Both the position numbers and the translations under genes were made by a program. Of a DNA stretch of 64,000 nt, positions 51,401-59,203 are shown in pieces. Source of the stretch: Spirosoma radiotolerans (GTDB lineage: Bacteria; Bacteroidota; Bacteroidia; Cytophagales; Spirosomataceae). The notes under the pieces are model-generated. The model was not told the origin of the DNA, searched no databases, and was given only the letters and a program-made list of their open reading frames with translations. The DNA lies in contig NZ_CP010429.1 in assembly GCF_000974425.1 (NCBI RefSeq), positions 248,001 through 312,000 on the forward strand, read 5' to 3'. Every line of letters begins with the position of its first letter. Position 1 is the first letter of the stretch.

Positions 51401-52082
51401 CGCTTTTTATTACGGGCCTGCCATCGAACGGGTAGAACTTGAAGAGAAACAGCAAAAGTTTATTCAGGACTATGCGCAAAGTATTCCGAACGGGCGGCAC
51501 CTGTTCGAGTCGTTCTGGTATGGAGGACTGAAAGCCGGCTTTACCGTCGACACTCGCAATAATCCGTTGCTGACGACCCGTGGGCTATTCTGGCGAACAT
51601 CCTTGACGGCCTATAAGGGACTGAACGCTCAGTCTAATTCATTTACGCAGCTCCAGTCCGATCTCTCGTTCTATGCCAGCGTCCGTTTACCAGCCCTTGT
51701 GACGATTGCTACCCGGGTGGGTACGAGTCTGAATCTGAGTGATAACTACGAGTTTTTTCAGGCCAGCACGCTCGGCGGCCTGACCAACCTGCGGGGTTTC
51801 CGGCGGACGCGGTTTGCGGGGGAGAATGCTTTTTATCACAACCTCGATTTACGGATGCGTCTGTTCACCATCCGAACCTATCTTTTTCCGGCTTATGCGG
51901 GTGTGTTGGCGTTCAATGACGTTGGGCGCGTGTGGCTCGACGGCGAACGGTCGCAGACCTGGCATCATGGCTACGGGGGCGGCATCTGGCTGGCACCGTA
52001 CAATACCGCCGTTATTTCGCTGATTTATGCTCTTTCCAAAGAGGATCGCATTCCGATGCTTCGGGTCGGGTTTTTCTTTTGA
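48423..52082 (+). CDS. Metallophosphoesterase / kinase-like / outer-membrane barrel fusion
   Basis: This 1219-residue exported protein has three parts. After a signal peptide (about 1-25) comes a calcineurin-like phosphoesterase (30-370) with GDNIY, GNHDWD, GHHPMYS and GHDHNL motifs. The middle (about 500-800) has WIGDWDRHDDQWRW (residues 587-600) and PVPRDRDQAF (about 614-623), which resemble HipA/Fam20-type kinase motifs. The C-terminal part (about 860-1219) is a BamA/TamA-like beta-barrel, with LRGFRR, LGGLTN and a terminal LRVGFFF. It probably sits in the outer membrane with the phosphoesterase in the periplasm. The catalytic role of the middle part is inferred. Confidence 0.85.
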   Translation: MRFLYVLTILIFINWLDGISAWAQAQPSYTVFLLGDAGAPQANGNDPVLNTLRTQLQKSGTNSSLILLGDNIYQYGLPDADNPERAGAERRIREQLDLRTAFDGRLFAIPGNHDWDKSGREGWQRIKNQQAYVQQYTGRDDVFFPADGCPGPVEIQLSDSLTLVLMDTQYWLHPWDKPGEGSDCATKNLPDFLTKLDDILYRNRHKRVVVAGHHPMYSHGQHGGHFTLKDHLFPLTAIRKPLYIPLPVIGSIYPVYRSVFGSLQDLPNPVYREMRNGMVAIFNKYRNLVYTNGHDHNLQLIQHDSLYYVTSGSGAKHEPVGKRKETLFAIERKGFARLDFGIGDQVTISFYVPNEQKPNGELLYQTTIQLRPAPIPAKVGSAEKRPDSLRVVPSNQYAAGPVKRFWFGTNYRAVWAQPLLVPVLNLRAEGLTPTERGGGMQTLSLRLTDRNKHEFAVRSIEKYPEKAIPTALRSGLVNDIVQDQISASHPFAALAVAPLAEAAGVYHTRPRVVVMPNDTSLHDYQQAFANTLMLYEERADGNYKGTGLFGNTTKLYSTPKLLDKLQDDNDNRVDQRSVLRARIFDMWIGDWDRHDDQWRWASFKSGKGLRFEPVPRDRDQAFFVNEGVLPRLASRRWLMPKIQGFENKIRYVPGFNTNARFFDRSFLTEPSRADWRAMADSLKQSLTDQAIDEAMRQLPESARKLTAETITAKLRQRRADLARYADEQYLFLAKAVDVVGSDKEELFDVTRRPDGQTDVVVYKLNKDNNPTQQLYARRFSPAETDEVRLYGLGGDDRFVLHGTAPKGSLVRIIGGKGDDIITDSSSVRGLSRKTWVYDLRKNTTITGGSETRSRLSDDKAVNTYDRMAFRYNLTMPLLTIQANPDDGLFLGGGVLHRTQGFRKEPFAQQHRLTASHAFATDAFTFHYDGTYTDLIGRADLVLNADIKAPNFVQNFFGLGNETVFNKALGVNYYRVRFENWNLNALIQHRVGKAAFYYGPAIERVELEEKQQKFIQDYAQSIPNGRHLFESFWYGGLKAGFTVDTRNNPLLTTRGLFWRTSLTAYKGLNAQSNSFTQLQSDLSFYASVRLPALVTIATRVGTSLNLSDNYEFFQASTLGGLTNLRGFRRTRFAGENAFYHNLDLRMRLFTIRTYLFPAYAGVLAFNDVGRVWLDGERSQTWHHGYGGGIWLAPYNTAVISLIYALSKEDRIPMLRVGFFF

Positions 52083-52130
52083 AGTAAGGAAGTTTGTGCA
52101 GCTTGTGTCTTAATTAGTTTCATCCCATGA

Positions 52131-52264
52131 CGTCAGGTCCTTAGACCTGACGAGCGAGGTTTTAAGAAACCTCGTTGATAGCCAGCCGCACGAGGTTTTA
52201 AGAAACCTTGTGACGTCGGGTTTGAGAACCCGACGTCACAAGGACGTCACAAGGACGTCACAAC
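52131..52264. repeat. Cluster of four hairpins and an 11-bp tandem repeat
   Basis: Four hairpins occur in series: 52131-52152 (CGTCAGGTC/GACCTGACG), 52155-52174 (CGAGGTTT/AAACCTCG, loop TAAG), 52191-52210 (same arms, one change, loop TAAG) and 52211-52238 (TGACGTCGGGTT/AACCCGACGTCA, loop TGAG). Three copies of GACGTCACAAG-like units follow (52232-52264). The region lies between convergent genes. Confidence 0.9.
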
Positions 52265-52275
52265 GACGTTACGCC

Positions 52276-53604
52276 TTAAAACAGCTGATACAACTCTATT
52301 TCCTGATCGACGCCTTTGATAAACGTCGGGCCAAGTGACTGAGCCGTTTCGGGTGGAGTTGCCAGGGCATTATACACATCACTCGATACCAGAAACTGGG
52401 TCTTGAAGAATTTATTGAGCTGTTCAATGCGGGCTGACAAAATTACTACATTGCCCGTAACCGAGTATTGCTGGCGTGTTTCGGTGCCGATATTGCCCAC
52501 AACCGCATCGCCGATATGAATACCAATGCCTACCGTTGTGGGAATCATCAGCTCGTCGTTGACCGCTTTACGGAGTTGTTTGAGAATGGCGAAACCGGCT
52601 TCCACAGCGATCTCGGCCGGATTGTCCACTTCTACTGGTGCGCCAAATGTAATCATACATCCATCGCCCAGAAACTGATTGACAACCCCGTGGTATTCCT
52701 CGACAATACGAATGATGATTCCGAAAAAGGTGTTCTGGTAGTCCATGACTTCTTCGGGCGTATGGTGGCTGGCGTAATTGGTGAAATTACGAATATCCAG
52801 AAACATGATCGCCACGCGCATGTGCCGACTCTGGTAGTTTCCTTTCTGCTCCAGCACCGCATGGGCAATTTCGGGCGATACCTGCTGACCAAAGAGCAAA
52901 ACGGCCTGCTGCTCGGTTTCGGTAGCCTTGATCGTATCCCGAATAATGTCCCGGATTTGGCGGGATACGTATCCTGCCGCTATACCCGCCATCATCAGTA
53001 GCCCGCCTTTGGCAATGAACATCAGCGGCAAATGCACGAACATATCTATTTCCAGATAAGGCTCTGCCAGGGTTGGGTGCGTAATGAGATAATAGAGCGC
53101 AATGAACTCGGCCCCGGCAATAATGCCGGTATAGGCTGATAGCCAGAAGGTAAGCCGCAGTGTAGAGAGAATAATGAAGAACAGGTAGATGTATACCAGC
53201 GGACTATTCAGGATCAGCAAGGGATCGTAGAGGTGCCGCGATACAATGAACACAATAAATGAAATCGAGGTGATCTCAAACGACGCATTGGCAAATTTGA
53301 AGATCGCTGGTAAATCCTGGTGACGTTGAAGCTGTTTCTTCAACCAACGACGAATGTTCCATTCATACGCGCTCATTCCCAAAAAATAGGGCGTAATGGT
53401 GAGCATGATCGGGCCAGGAAGGTACATCAGGTTGTCGTCCCGAAGGAAAGGCTGTAAAAGCAGCAAGATCACTGTTGTAAACAGAAAAATCGCCGATAAT
53501 ACGCCCGCTCGCTGGACTTCCCGCTTTAGCCTCTCGTCGGAGAAATGTCGCTCAAAATAGGACTCAATGGGTACTTTTTGCATTGAGTGAAACGGAAATG
53601 TCAT
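52276..53604 (-). CDS. Membrane class III nucleotidyl cyclase
   Basis: The 442-residue protein has about six transmembrane helices (near 33-52, 62-78, 108-124, 133-150, 155-173, 190-213), then a class III cyclase domain (about 258-440). The metal-binding aspartates are D270 (IMFLDIRNFT) and D314 (FLGDGCM), and the transition-state Arg is R392 (LSARIEQL). Compared by eye with the mammalian C2 pattern, the Lys-Asp pair that reads adenine is Q310 and S381, and the Asn before the Arg is I388, so the product may not be cAMP. ATG 53583 is an alternative start. Confidence 0.86.
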   Translation of the reverse strand: MTFPFHSMQKVPIESYFERHFSDERLKREVQRAGVLSAIFLFTTVILLLLQPFLRDDNLMYLPGPIMLTITPYFLGMSAYEWNIRRWLKKQLQRHQDLPAIFKFANASFEITSISFIVFIVSRHLYDPLLILNSPLVYIYLFFIILSTLRLTFWLSAYTGIIAGAEFIALYYLITHPTLAEPYLEIDMFVHLPLMFIAKGGLLMMAGIAAGYVSRQIRDIIRDTIKATETEQQAVLLFGQQVSPEIAHAVLEQKGNYQSRHMRVAIMFLDIRNFTNYASHHTPEEVMDYQNTFFGIIIRIVEEYHGVVNQFLGDGCMITFGAPVEVDNPAEIAVEAGFAILKQLRKAVNDELMIPTTVGIGIHIGDAVVGNIGTETRQQYSVTGNVVILSARIEQLNKFFKTQFLVSSDVYNALATPPETAQSLGPTFIKGVDQEIELYQLF

Positions 53605-53675
53605 CTCATAGAAAACAGGATGGTTCGTTTCTGTGCAACAAGGAGATGTCAGGATTGATTCACCGTGTACTGGTT

Positions 53676-54209
53676 TCAGAAGCCGTAGGATATCCCCACG
53701 CCTGTGGCTAGCTGGCCGGTCAGGGGAATGGGCGCAAGCGATATGCCCATTCGGGGCTGGCGCAGTAGTTCGTTGTAGCGGGTAACGGCCTTGTTGATTT
53801 GCCCATTGCCGATGATCGAGAGGGTTAGGGAGGCTACAATCGAACCGCCATATACTGTCCAGTAGGTACCGCCGGTCCGATTGGTGCTTAGGACGATATA
53901 GGCCAGGGGTACCAGCGCCGTTAGGCGGCTGAGGGTCGTTAAGGTGCGGAACGTCTGAAACCGATGGTTTACGGTCATGTCGTTTAATTCGTAAAAGGGA
54001 ATTTCCAGCGAATAAGTCGATGAGAGTTTCTTACCGCCATAATAATAAAGGCTTCCCAGCGACGATGACCCGTAAGCTCGCTCAATGGGCAGCAAATGCG
54101 CCGGGATGGGTACACTGCGGTAGTGCGACGTATCGTCGTCTCGTCGGCGTTGGGCATTGACGGATAAGGTGAGCAGCAGGAGTGTTGTCAGTAGTAAAAC
54201 AGTTCGCAT
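53676..54209 (-). CDS. Exported protein of unknown function
   Basis: This 177-residue protein has a signal peptide (MRTVLLLTTLLLLTLSVNAQ), then an Arg/Asp-rich stretch (RRRDDDTSHYRS), a middle region with two hydrophobic segments (about 98-115 and 122-140), and a C-terminal GVGISYGF ending in an aromatic residue, which suggests an outer-membrane association. No known family is recognised. It lies 71 bp upstream of the cyclase gene on the same strand. ATG 54209 is used because it gives the signal. Confidence 0.6.
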   Translation of the reverse strand: MRTVLLLTTLLLLTLSVNAQRRRDDDTSHYRSVPIPAHLLPIERAYGSSSLGSLYYYGGKKLSSTYSLEIPFYELNDMTVNHRFQTFRTLTTLSRLTALVPLAYIVLSTNRTGGTYWTVYGGSIVASLTLSIIGNGQINKAVTRYNELLRQPRMGISLAPIPLTGQLATGVGISYGF

Positions 54210-54310
54210 AAGGGTAGAACGAAAAAGAGGGCAGTTGAGCAACTGTAAGCCGTAAAAATAATGACGCTCCTGCCGAAAATGTCATTACGAAAGGATAAGC
54301 GGTCGCCCCA

Positions 54311-54652
54311 TCACCCAATGCGTTGCCCATTTTCGGTGAGACGTTCGGTCTGGAGCAGCGTTACCGTGCCATCGTCGGCAACGGCTCCCAGCACCAGACA
54401 TTCGCTCAGGAAGGTGGCTATTTGTTTAGTCGGAAAATTAACCACAGCCACGACCTGTTTGCCAATTAACGTTTCGGGTTGATACAGGGCGGTGAGTTGA
54501 GCTGAACTGCGCTTGATCCCCAACTCGCCAAAGTCGATGGTTAGTTTATAAGCTGGTTTGCGGGCCTTTGGAAAAGCCTCGACCGCCAGAATGGTACCGG
54601 TACGAATATCAACTTTCTCGAAATCAGACCAACTAAGGGTGTTTGGTGTCAT
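54311..54652 (-). CDS. csaA: tRNA-binding protein CsaA-like
   Basis: The 113-residue protein is a single EMAP/Arc1p-type OB-fold tRNA-binding domain: WSDFEKVDIRTGTILAVEAFPKARKPAYKLTIDFGELGIKRSSAQLT and VVNFPTKQIATFLSECLVLGA are the standard CsaA blocks. Such proteins bind tRNA and have been called chaperones of export. Length fits CsaA exactly. It is a single gene followed by the exported unknown gene on the same strand. Confidence 0.92.
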   Translation of the reverse strand: MTPNTLSWSDFEKVDIRTGTILAVEAFPKARKPAYKLTIDFGELGIKRSSAQLTALYQPETLIGKQVVAVVNFPTKQIATFLSECLVLGAVADDGTVTLLQTERLTENGQRIG

Positions 54653-54754
54653 GGGCTATCTAGTGAAAGGATAACAGGTCGACAATATAAAGATAAGGAT
54701 AGAAAAGAAGAGCAGCTTTGGCTTATAGACAGAGCAAAACGCGAATCTGTTTCC

Positions 54755-54834
54755 ATGGTCCGTGTCCTCACGGACCATGCGTCCGACAGGCAAAGCTAGC
54801 TAACACACAAGTGGTCCATTAGGACACGGACTAT
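54755..54834. repeat. TCCT-loop palindromes (second site of the family)
   Basis: ATGGTCCGTG-TCCT-CACGGACCAT (54755-54778) is perfect. A related inverted copy lies at 54811-54834, reading GTGGTCCATTAGGACACGGA on the plus strand. The core equals that at 22378-22454. Confidence 0.8.
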
Positions 54835-54866
54835 GAACATAGTACATAAAATAAAGCCTTAACCTG

Positions 54867-54874
54867 TAACTTTG
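54867..54874 (+). promoter_or_regulatory. Predicted -7 box for the PQQ-type dehydrogenase gene
   Basis: TAACTTTG fits TAnnTTTG and lies 110 bp upstream of the start, suggesting a leader of about 100 nt. No clear -33 element is seen. Confidence 0.4.
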
Positions 54875-54983
54875 TACCCTTAGAATTTACGACAAGGTTA
54901 TTAATTCGAAGACCTATTTAAAAACTTTTGCCCGATACCTCCCGTTACCCCAATGTTATCGTAAACCAATCTCTATTTTACCT

Positions 54984-56348
54984 ATGAAAGCTACATTACT
55001 CTTGCTGACGGTCGTTGCCGCCGGGGCTATGGCCAGCCCGGCTACGGTACCGCCCGCCAGAAACGTTAAAGCAAATTTAGCTAAGCCCCACGCTGTCAAA
55101 AGCGCCATTGCCCCTGACCCGGACAATGGTGGCCTCAAATTAGCGCCCGGCTTTGGAGCCCTGACCTTTGCCGATAACCTTGGTAAAGCCCGGCATATGG
55201 CTGTTGACAATGTTGGAACCGTATTCGTGAAGCTGGAGAAACTAAACGAGGGCAAAGGCATCGTTGAGCTGGTTGATGCCAATGGTGACGGACGCGCCGA
55301 CCAGACCATCAAGTTTGGTGACAACACCGGGACAGGCATGGGCATTTATAATGGCTATCTCTATGCCTCTTCTGATACATCGGTTTACCGTTACAAACTG
55401 ACGAACGGCAAAGTGATGGACACAACGCCCATGGAGCCCATTATTGCCGGGCTGACGCTTCAGCGTCAGCACGCCAGTAAGTCATTCGCAATCTCGCCAG
55501 ACGGCAAACTGTTTGTCAACTTTGGCGCTCCTTCCAACGCCTGTCAGGAGAAAGACCGGCAGAAAGGCTCAATGGGCATGGACCCCTGTCCAATTCTGGA
55601 AGAATATGCGGGCATCTGGCAGTTCGATGCCAACAAATTGAATCAGCACAAAGCTGATGGCAAACGCTACGCTACCGGCATTCGGAATGCCGTTTCGCTG
55701 GACTGGAACACGGCGACGAATACACTCTATGCGCTTCAGCACGGTCGCGATAACTTAAATAACTGGGGTGGTATTTTCACCGATGAGTACAGCGCTGAGT
55801 TTCCTTCAGAAGAGTTTTTGATGGTGAAAGAAGGCTCCGATTTTGGCTGGCCTTATTGTTATAACAACCATGAGAAAAATCAGAAACTTCTAGCCCCGGA
55901 ATACGGTGGCGATGGCACGAAAGTGGACCGTTGCGCCGGAAAAGACAAGCCCATTATGGCCTTTCCGGGCCACTGGGCACCCAATGACCTGTTATTTTAT
56001 ACCGGCACTCAATTCCCGGCCAAGTATAAAAACGGAGCATTTGTTTGTTTCCACGGCTCCTGGAACCGGGCTCCGCTGAAACAGGGTGGTTATTTTGTTG
56101 CCTTTATTCCGTTCGGAAAAGACGGTCGGCCTTCGGGTAAATATGAAGTATTCGCTGAGAACTTTGCGGGTGTAGCAGAGCAGGGCAAGCCCGGTACCAA
56201 TGTGAACGCGGGTAAACTCGATCTGGCCAGTCCCGGCGATGCAAAAGCCCGCCCGGTTGGTCTGGCGCAAGGGCCGGATGGCTCGCTTTACATCTCTGAC
56301 TCCGTAAAAGGAAAAGTCTGGCGGGTGATGTACACCGCGAAAAAATAG
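54984..56348 (+). CDS. PQQ-type sugar/sorbosone dehydrogenase-like protein
   Basis: The 454-residue exported protein has a signal peptide (about 1-18) and a six-bladed beta-propeller resembling soluble quinoprotein glucose dehydrogenase/L-sorbosone dehydrogenase: LAPGFGALTFADNLGKARHMAVD, ATGIRNAVSLDWN, LQHGRDNLNNWG, GSDFGWPYCYN and HGSWNRAPLKQGGYFV are characteristic. It would use PQQ and calcium in the periplasm on a sugar or aldehyde. No PQQ synthesis genes are near. A strong terminator follows. Confidence 0.85.
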   Translation: MKATLLLLTVVAAGAMASPATVPPARNVKANLAKPHAVKSAIAPDPDNGGLKLAPGFGALTFADNLGKARHMAVDNVGTVFVKLEKLNEGKGIVELVDANGDGRADQTIKFGDNTGTGMGIYNGYLYASSDTSVYRYKLTNGKVMDTTPMEPIIAGLTLQRQHASKSFAISPDGKLFVNFGAPSNACQEKDRQKGSMGMDPCPILEEYAGIWQFDANKLNQHKADGKRYATGIRNAVSLDWNTATNTLYALQHGRDNLNNWGGIFTDEYSAEFPSEEFLMVKEGSDFGWPYCYNNHEKNQKLLAPEYGGDGTKVDRCAGKDKPIMAFPGHWAPNDLLFYTGTQFPAKYKNGAFVCFHGSWNRAPLKQGGYFVAFIPFGKDGRPSGKYEVFAENFAGVAEQGKPGTNVNAGKLDLASPGDAKARPVGLAQGPDGSLYISDSVKGKVWRVMYTAKK

Positions 56349-56370
56349 GACAGAAACAGTCTTCTGGTCT

Positions 56371-56434
56371 GTCAGGCGTCAAAGCCTGACGCTTAAAAAA
56401 CGCGTATTACCATTCGGTAATACGCGTTTTTTTT
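56371..56434 (+). terminator. Double hairpin with rho-independent terminator
   Basis: A small hairpin, GTCAGGC/GCCTGAC (56371-56390), is followed by a strong one at 56395-56434: AAAAAACGCGTATTACC (ending 56411) with GGTAATACGCG and eight Ts. It ends transcription of the dehydrogenase gene. Confidence 0.93.
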
Positions 56435-56454
56435 ATGCTTTGTCACTTTAAACC

Positions 56455-56462
56455 TACCTTTG
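56455..56462 (+). promoter_or_regulatory. Predicted -7 box for the membrane glycosyltransferase gene
   Basis: TACCTTTG fits the consensus TAnnTTTG and is 29 bp upstream of the ATG at 56491, just after the terminator. No upstream TTTG at the usual spacing is seen. Confidence 0.5.
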
Positions 56463-56490
56463 CCGACTGATTATATATTACTTTGATTGA

Positions 56491-58149
56491 ATGAAAGATA
56501 GACTTTTTGACGGAATAAGCCTGCTTCTGATTGCTCTTGCCATTTACGTTCTCGATCACCAGCTCACCACCATATCCGATGTGCAAATGGGCGATGAGGG
56601 ATTTTATATGTATCAAGGAATCAGTAATTTTCGCCTGGGTTTACAAACCGACTGGGGCCCCGCTTATTCACTCTGGTACAAGTTTCTTTCGTTGTTTGAG
56701 CGCGACACCATTCGGCTTTATTACCTGAACATGGCCTTGCTGTCGTCCTTACCGACGATTGCCCTCTACATAGCGCTCCGCTTGGTTGGTTTTCGCTGGT
56801 ACTGGTCTTTATACGCTACGCTGGTGTTTCATTTTTCCCGGATGAACTTCCCGGAAGGTGTCAAAGTATCTATTCTTCTCTTTCTGCTGACGCTCCTTTT
56901 GTTCATTCTCTGCGCCCGTTATTTGCGGAATCGCCTGCATCTATCGTTTGCCCTGCTGACGCTTTCGTACTTTTTGTTTGCTTATTTCCGGCCGGAGTTT
57001 GTGGTACCGTTCGGGCTGTGTTTAGTCTTGCTGATTGCCGCTACGGTCTGGTTTCGGCAATCATATTATCCGATTGCGGGCATTGTAGCGATTGTTCTGG
57101 TGCTATTTTTTGGTGTAGGAAGCCCGCTGTCCGAAAAAGGCGAAAAGGCTTTCAAACAGGATTTCTCCTACAACTATGCCATGCGCCACCCCGAAGACAA
57201 GCGGTTGAGTACCTATAGCAACTGGGTCGATTCGGAGGTGATGTCGCAGATTATTTTTGGTGAACGGGTAAAGGGATTTGGCGACGCCCTGATGAAACAT
57301 CCCAAAATTGTGCTGACCGACCACCTGCTGCCAAATATTTACAATTTTGGCATATTGCTCGGAACAGTACTCGATTCGTACGTTCAACCGCTGACGTACC
57401 TGCCGGGCGGACGTATTCTTGAATCCCTGATTCATCGAAAAATTACCTGGCTTTTTCTGCTCATTGGTTTCTTTGCGCTGGTGTCTGTTCGGAAGACGGG
57501 ATTGGCGGTGAGTCGAACGGTTCTTGACAATCCCTGGCCGTATATCGTGGCAACAACGGCCATTATTCCGCCTATTGTCAGCTCGGTTTATTCCATGGGA
57601 ATCAAGATTCGCTACCTGCCCGCGTTTTACTTTTTTATTCCGGTCGTTGTTGGCGTACTGGTAATGAACCTTGTATTTCGTCCGTGGGTAACGGCTATCA
57701 TTGGCCGCCGAAAGCCAGTTATTCGGCTGATTGGTACTGCGTTGACGGGGCTGTTTCTGATCGGTGTAGGCGTCTGGATGGTTTGGGAATGGCAGCATCA
57801 AATGCCCGCGACAATGAACGGCCGTAAATTGCTTCAATACACAAAGCAACTGACAGCACCGATAGCGGACAAAACCCGGATTCGTATCTTCGATAATCCG
57901 GACGAACTACCCACGCACCTCAGCGGAACGTCGATTTCCTATGACCGCTACAAGCGGTATTCTGATTTCTATAAGTTCGTCGAGCAGAACGACATCAACC
58001 TGATCATTTTCCGCACCGAAATTGCGCAGTACTACAAAAACGATACGAGCATGCAGCGGTTTATCCAGCAACCTCCGCAAGCGTTTATCCGCAAACCCGG
58101 CTTCGACCCAAACACCTATAGTTTCATTCGAAAAGATTTGCTGAAGTAA
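56491..58149 (+). CDS. Polytopic membrane glycosyltransferase (GT39/GT83-like)
   Basis: This 552-residue protein has about 11-12 helices and an early acidic motif, VQMGDEGFYMY (about 31-41), in the first periplasmic loop, which fits the polyprenol-phosphate-dependent ArnT/PMT-like (GT-C) superfamily. Loops such as FREGVKV-like (FPEGVKVS) and the large C-terminal soluble tail (about 445-552) are typical. It would transfer sugar from a lipid carrier to a lipid or protein. The carrier might be made by the GT2 enzyme at 22468-23283. The acceptor is unknown. Confidence 0.75.
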   Translation: MKDRLFDGISLLLIALAIYVLDHQLTTISDVQMGDEGFYMYQGISNFRLGLQTDWGPAYSLWYKFLSLFERDTIRLYYLNMALLSSLPTIALYIALRLVGFRWYWSLYATLVFHFSRMNFPEGVKVSILLFLLTLLLFILCARYLRNRLHLSFALLTLSYFLFAYFRPEFVVPFGLCLVLLIAATVWFRQSYYPIAGIVAIVLVLFFGVGSPLSEKGEKAFKQDFSYNYAMRHPEDKRLSTYSNWVDSEVMSQIIFGERVKGFGDALMKHPKIVLTDHLLPNIYNFGILLGTVLDSYVQPLTYLPGGRILESLIHRKITWLFLLIGFFALVSVRKTGLAVSRTVLDNPWPYIVATTAIIPPIVSSVYSMGIKIRYLPAFYFFIPVVVGVLVMNLVFRPWVTAIIGRRKPVIRLIGTALTGLFLIGVGVWMVWEWQHQMPATMNGRKLLQYTKQLTAPIADKTRIRIFDNPDELPTHLSGTSISYDRYKRYSDFYKFVEQNDINLIIFRTEIAQYYKNDTSMQRFIQQPPQAFIRKPGFDPNTYSFIRKDLLK

Positions 58150-58661
58150 GTGAATAATAGCCGCATAGCGGTCCAGGGTTTATCCCAATAGTTTGCGATA
58201 TAGTAGGCCAGCGCGCTGTAGGCACGCAATACCTACCCATCGTTGACAAAGCTAGTGACCAGCTAAATTAAACATTCGACGTGAGTGTCCTCGCCACGTT
58301 TGTAATCCATTCTGGCTTGTAAAATGTGTGATGGTGCTACCAGACAAGGCATGCGCTTGGGCACACTGGATGGTACTAAAAAAGGAAAGATACTTCTTAT
58401 AAGCTACTATTTCTCTTCGAATGAAACGTACGATATGTTCTTGGCGAAATAGCACTTGCTAACGACTTTACCAACTAATGATATGGACCGCAATATTGTT
58501 TATCGAAAGGTATAAACTGAATATTGGTGTTATCATATATGCCGCACGTAAGGTTTTATGTTCATAAAATAATGTTTTTGGGAAAAATCTACAAACTAGT
58601 GTATGTTTATATGCAGAATAATAAATATACCGTTTAACTACTCAACATAATAATCTACTTA
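58150..58661. other. AT-rich intergenic region
   Basis: No gene is supported in this 512-bp gap. The last 180 bp (about 58480-58660) is markedly AT-rich compared with the neighbours and probably carries the promoter for the 58662 gene. No hairpin or repeat was recognised. Confidence 0.5.
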
Positions 58662-59171
58662 ATGCTTCCTGAACAACCCTTAATGTCGCTGCTGGAATCG
58701 TACGTATTTAATGTTTCTTCGAAATTCATCAGTCAGGCTTCTCCCCAGAATCAAACTGTTTTAATTACTTTACTCAATACAATTGGCAAACGCCCGTCAG
58801 ACAGCAACAAGGATGCTATTCCGCCAATCAATGTAGCTACCGGAACGGTTGTGGCGTCGCCCTTCAGCGATTTACAGCAGCAGTGGCAGGAAGCGCTAAG
58901 CAGACCCGTGGCGAAGAAAAATGGGTTGGATGAGGCTACGAAAGAACTTATACACCGGGCGATTGCCGCCAATCAGCGCCAGATAGACGCTACCCTTCAG
59001 CACGTGCAGGAAATGGGTTCCCTCATTGCGCGGGCAAAAATTGCTGCCCATTCCAGCCCCTTACAGGCCCAGCTGCTTGCGCATTATAGAATTGTTCAGG
59101 AACATTACGTTGCTTACTTGGCTCAGCTTCAACTGTTTCAGGAAAGGAAATTTAGCTTACTCAAGTCGTAA
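58662..59171 (+). CDS. Helical protein of unknown function
   Basis: This 169-residue protein is mostly helical, with long amphipathic segments (about 85-125 and 130-165, such as TKELIHRAIAANQRQIDATLQHVQEMGSLIARA) and a polar, Pro-containing linker at about 45-70. There is no signal peptide or known motif. It is followed by a convergent ModE-like gene 33 bp away. An alternative start is the Met at position 8. Confidence 0.5.
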   Translation: MLPEQPLMSLLESYVFNVSSKFISQASPQNQTVLITLLNTIGKRPSDSNKDAIPPINVATGTVVASPFSDLQQQWQEALSRPVAKKNGLDEATKELIHRAIAANQRQIDATLQHVQEMGSLIARAKIAAHSSPLQAQLLAHYRIVQEHYVAYLAQLQLFQERKFSLLKS

Positions 59172-59203
59172 GGTTACATGGATTTGGGTAATCAATATCT
59201 TTC

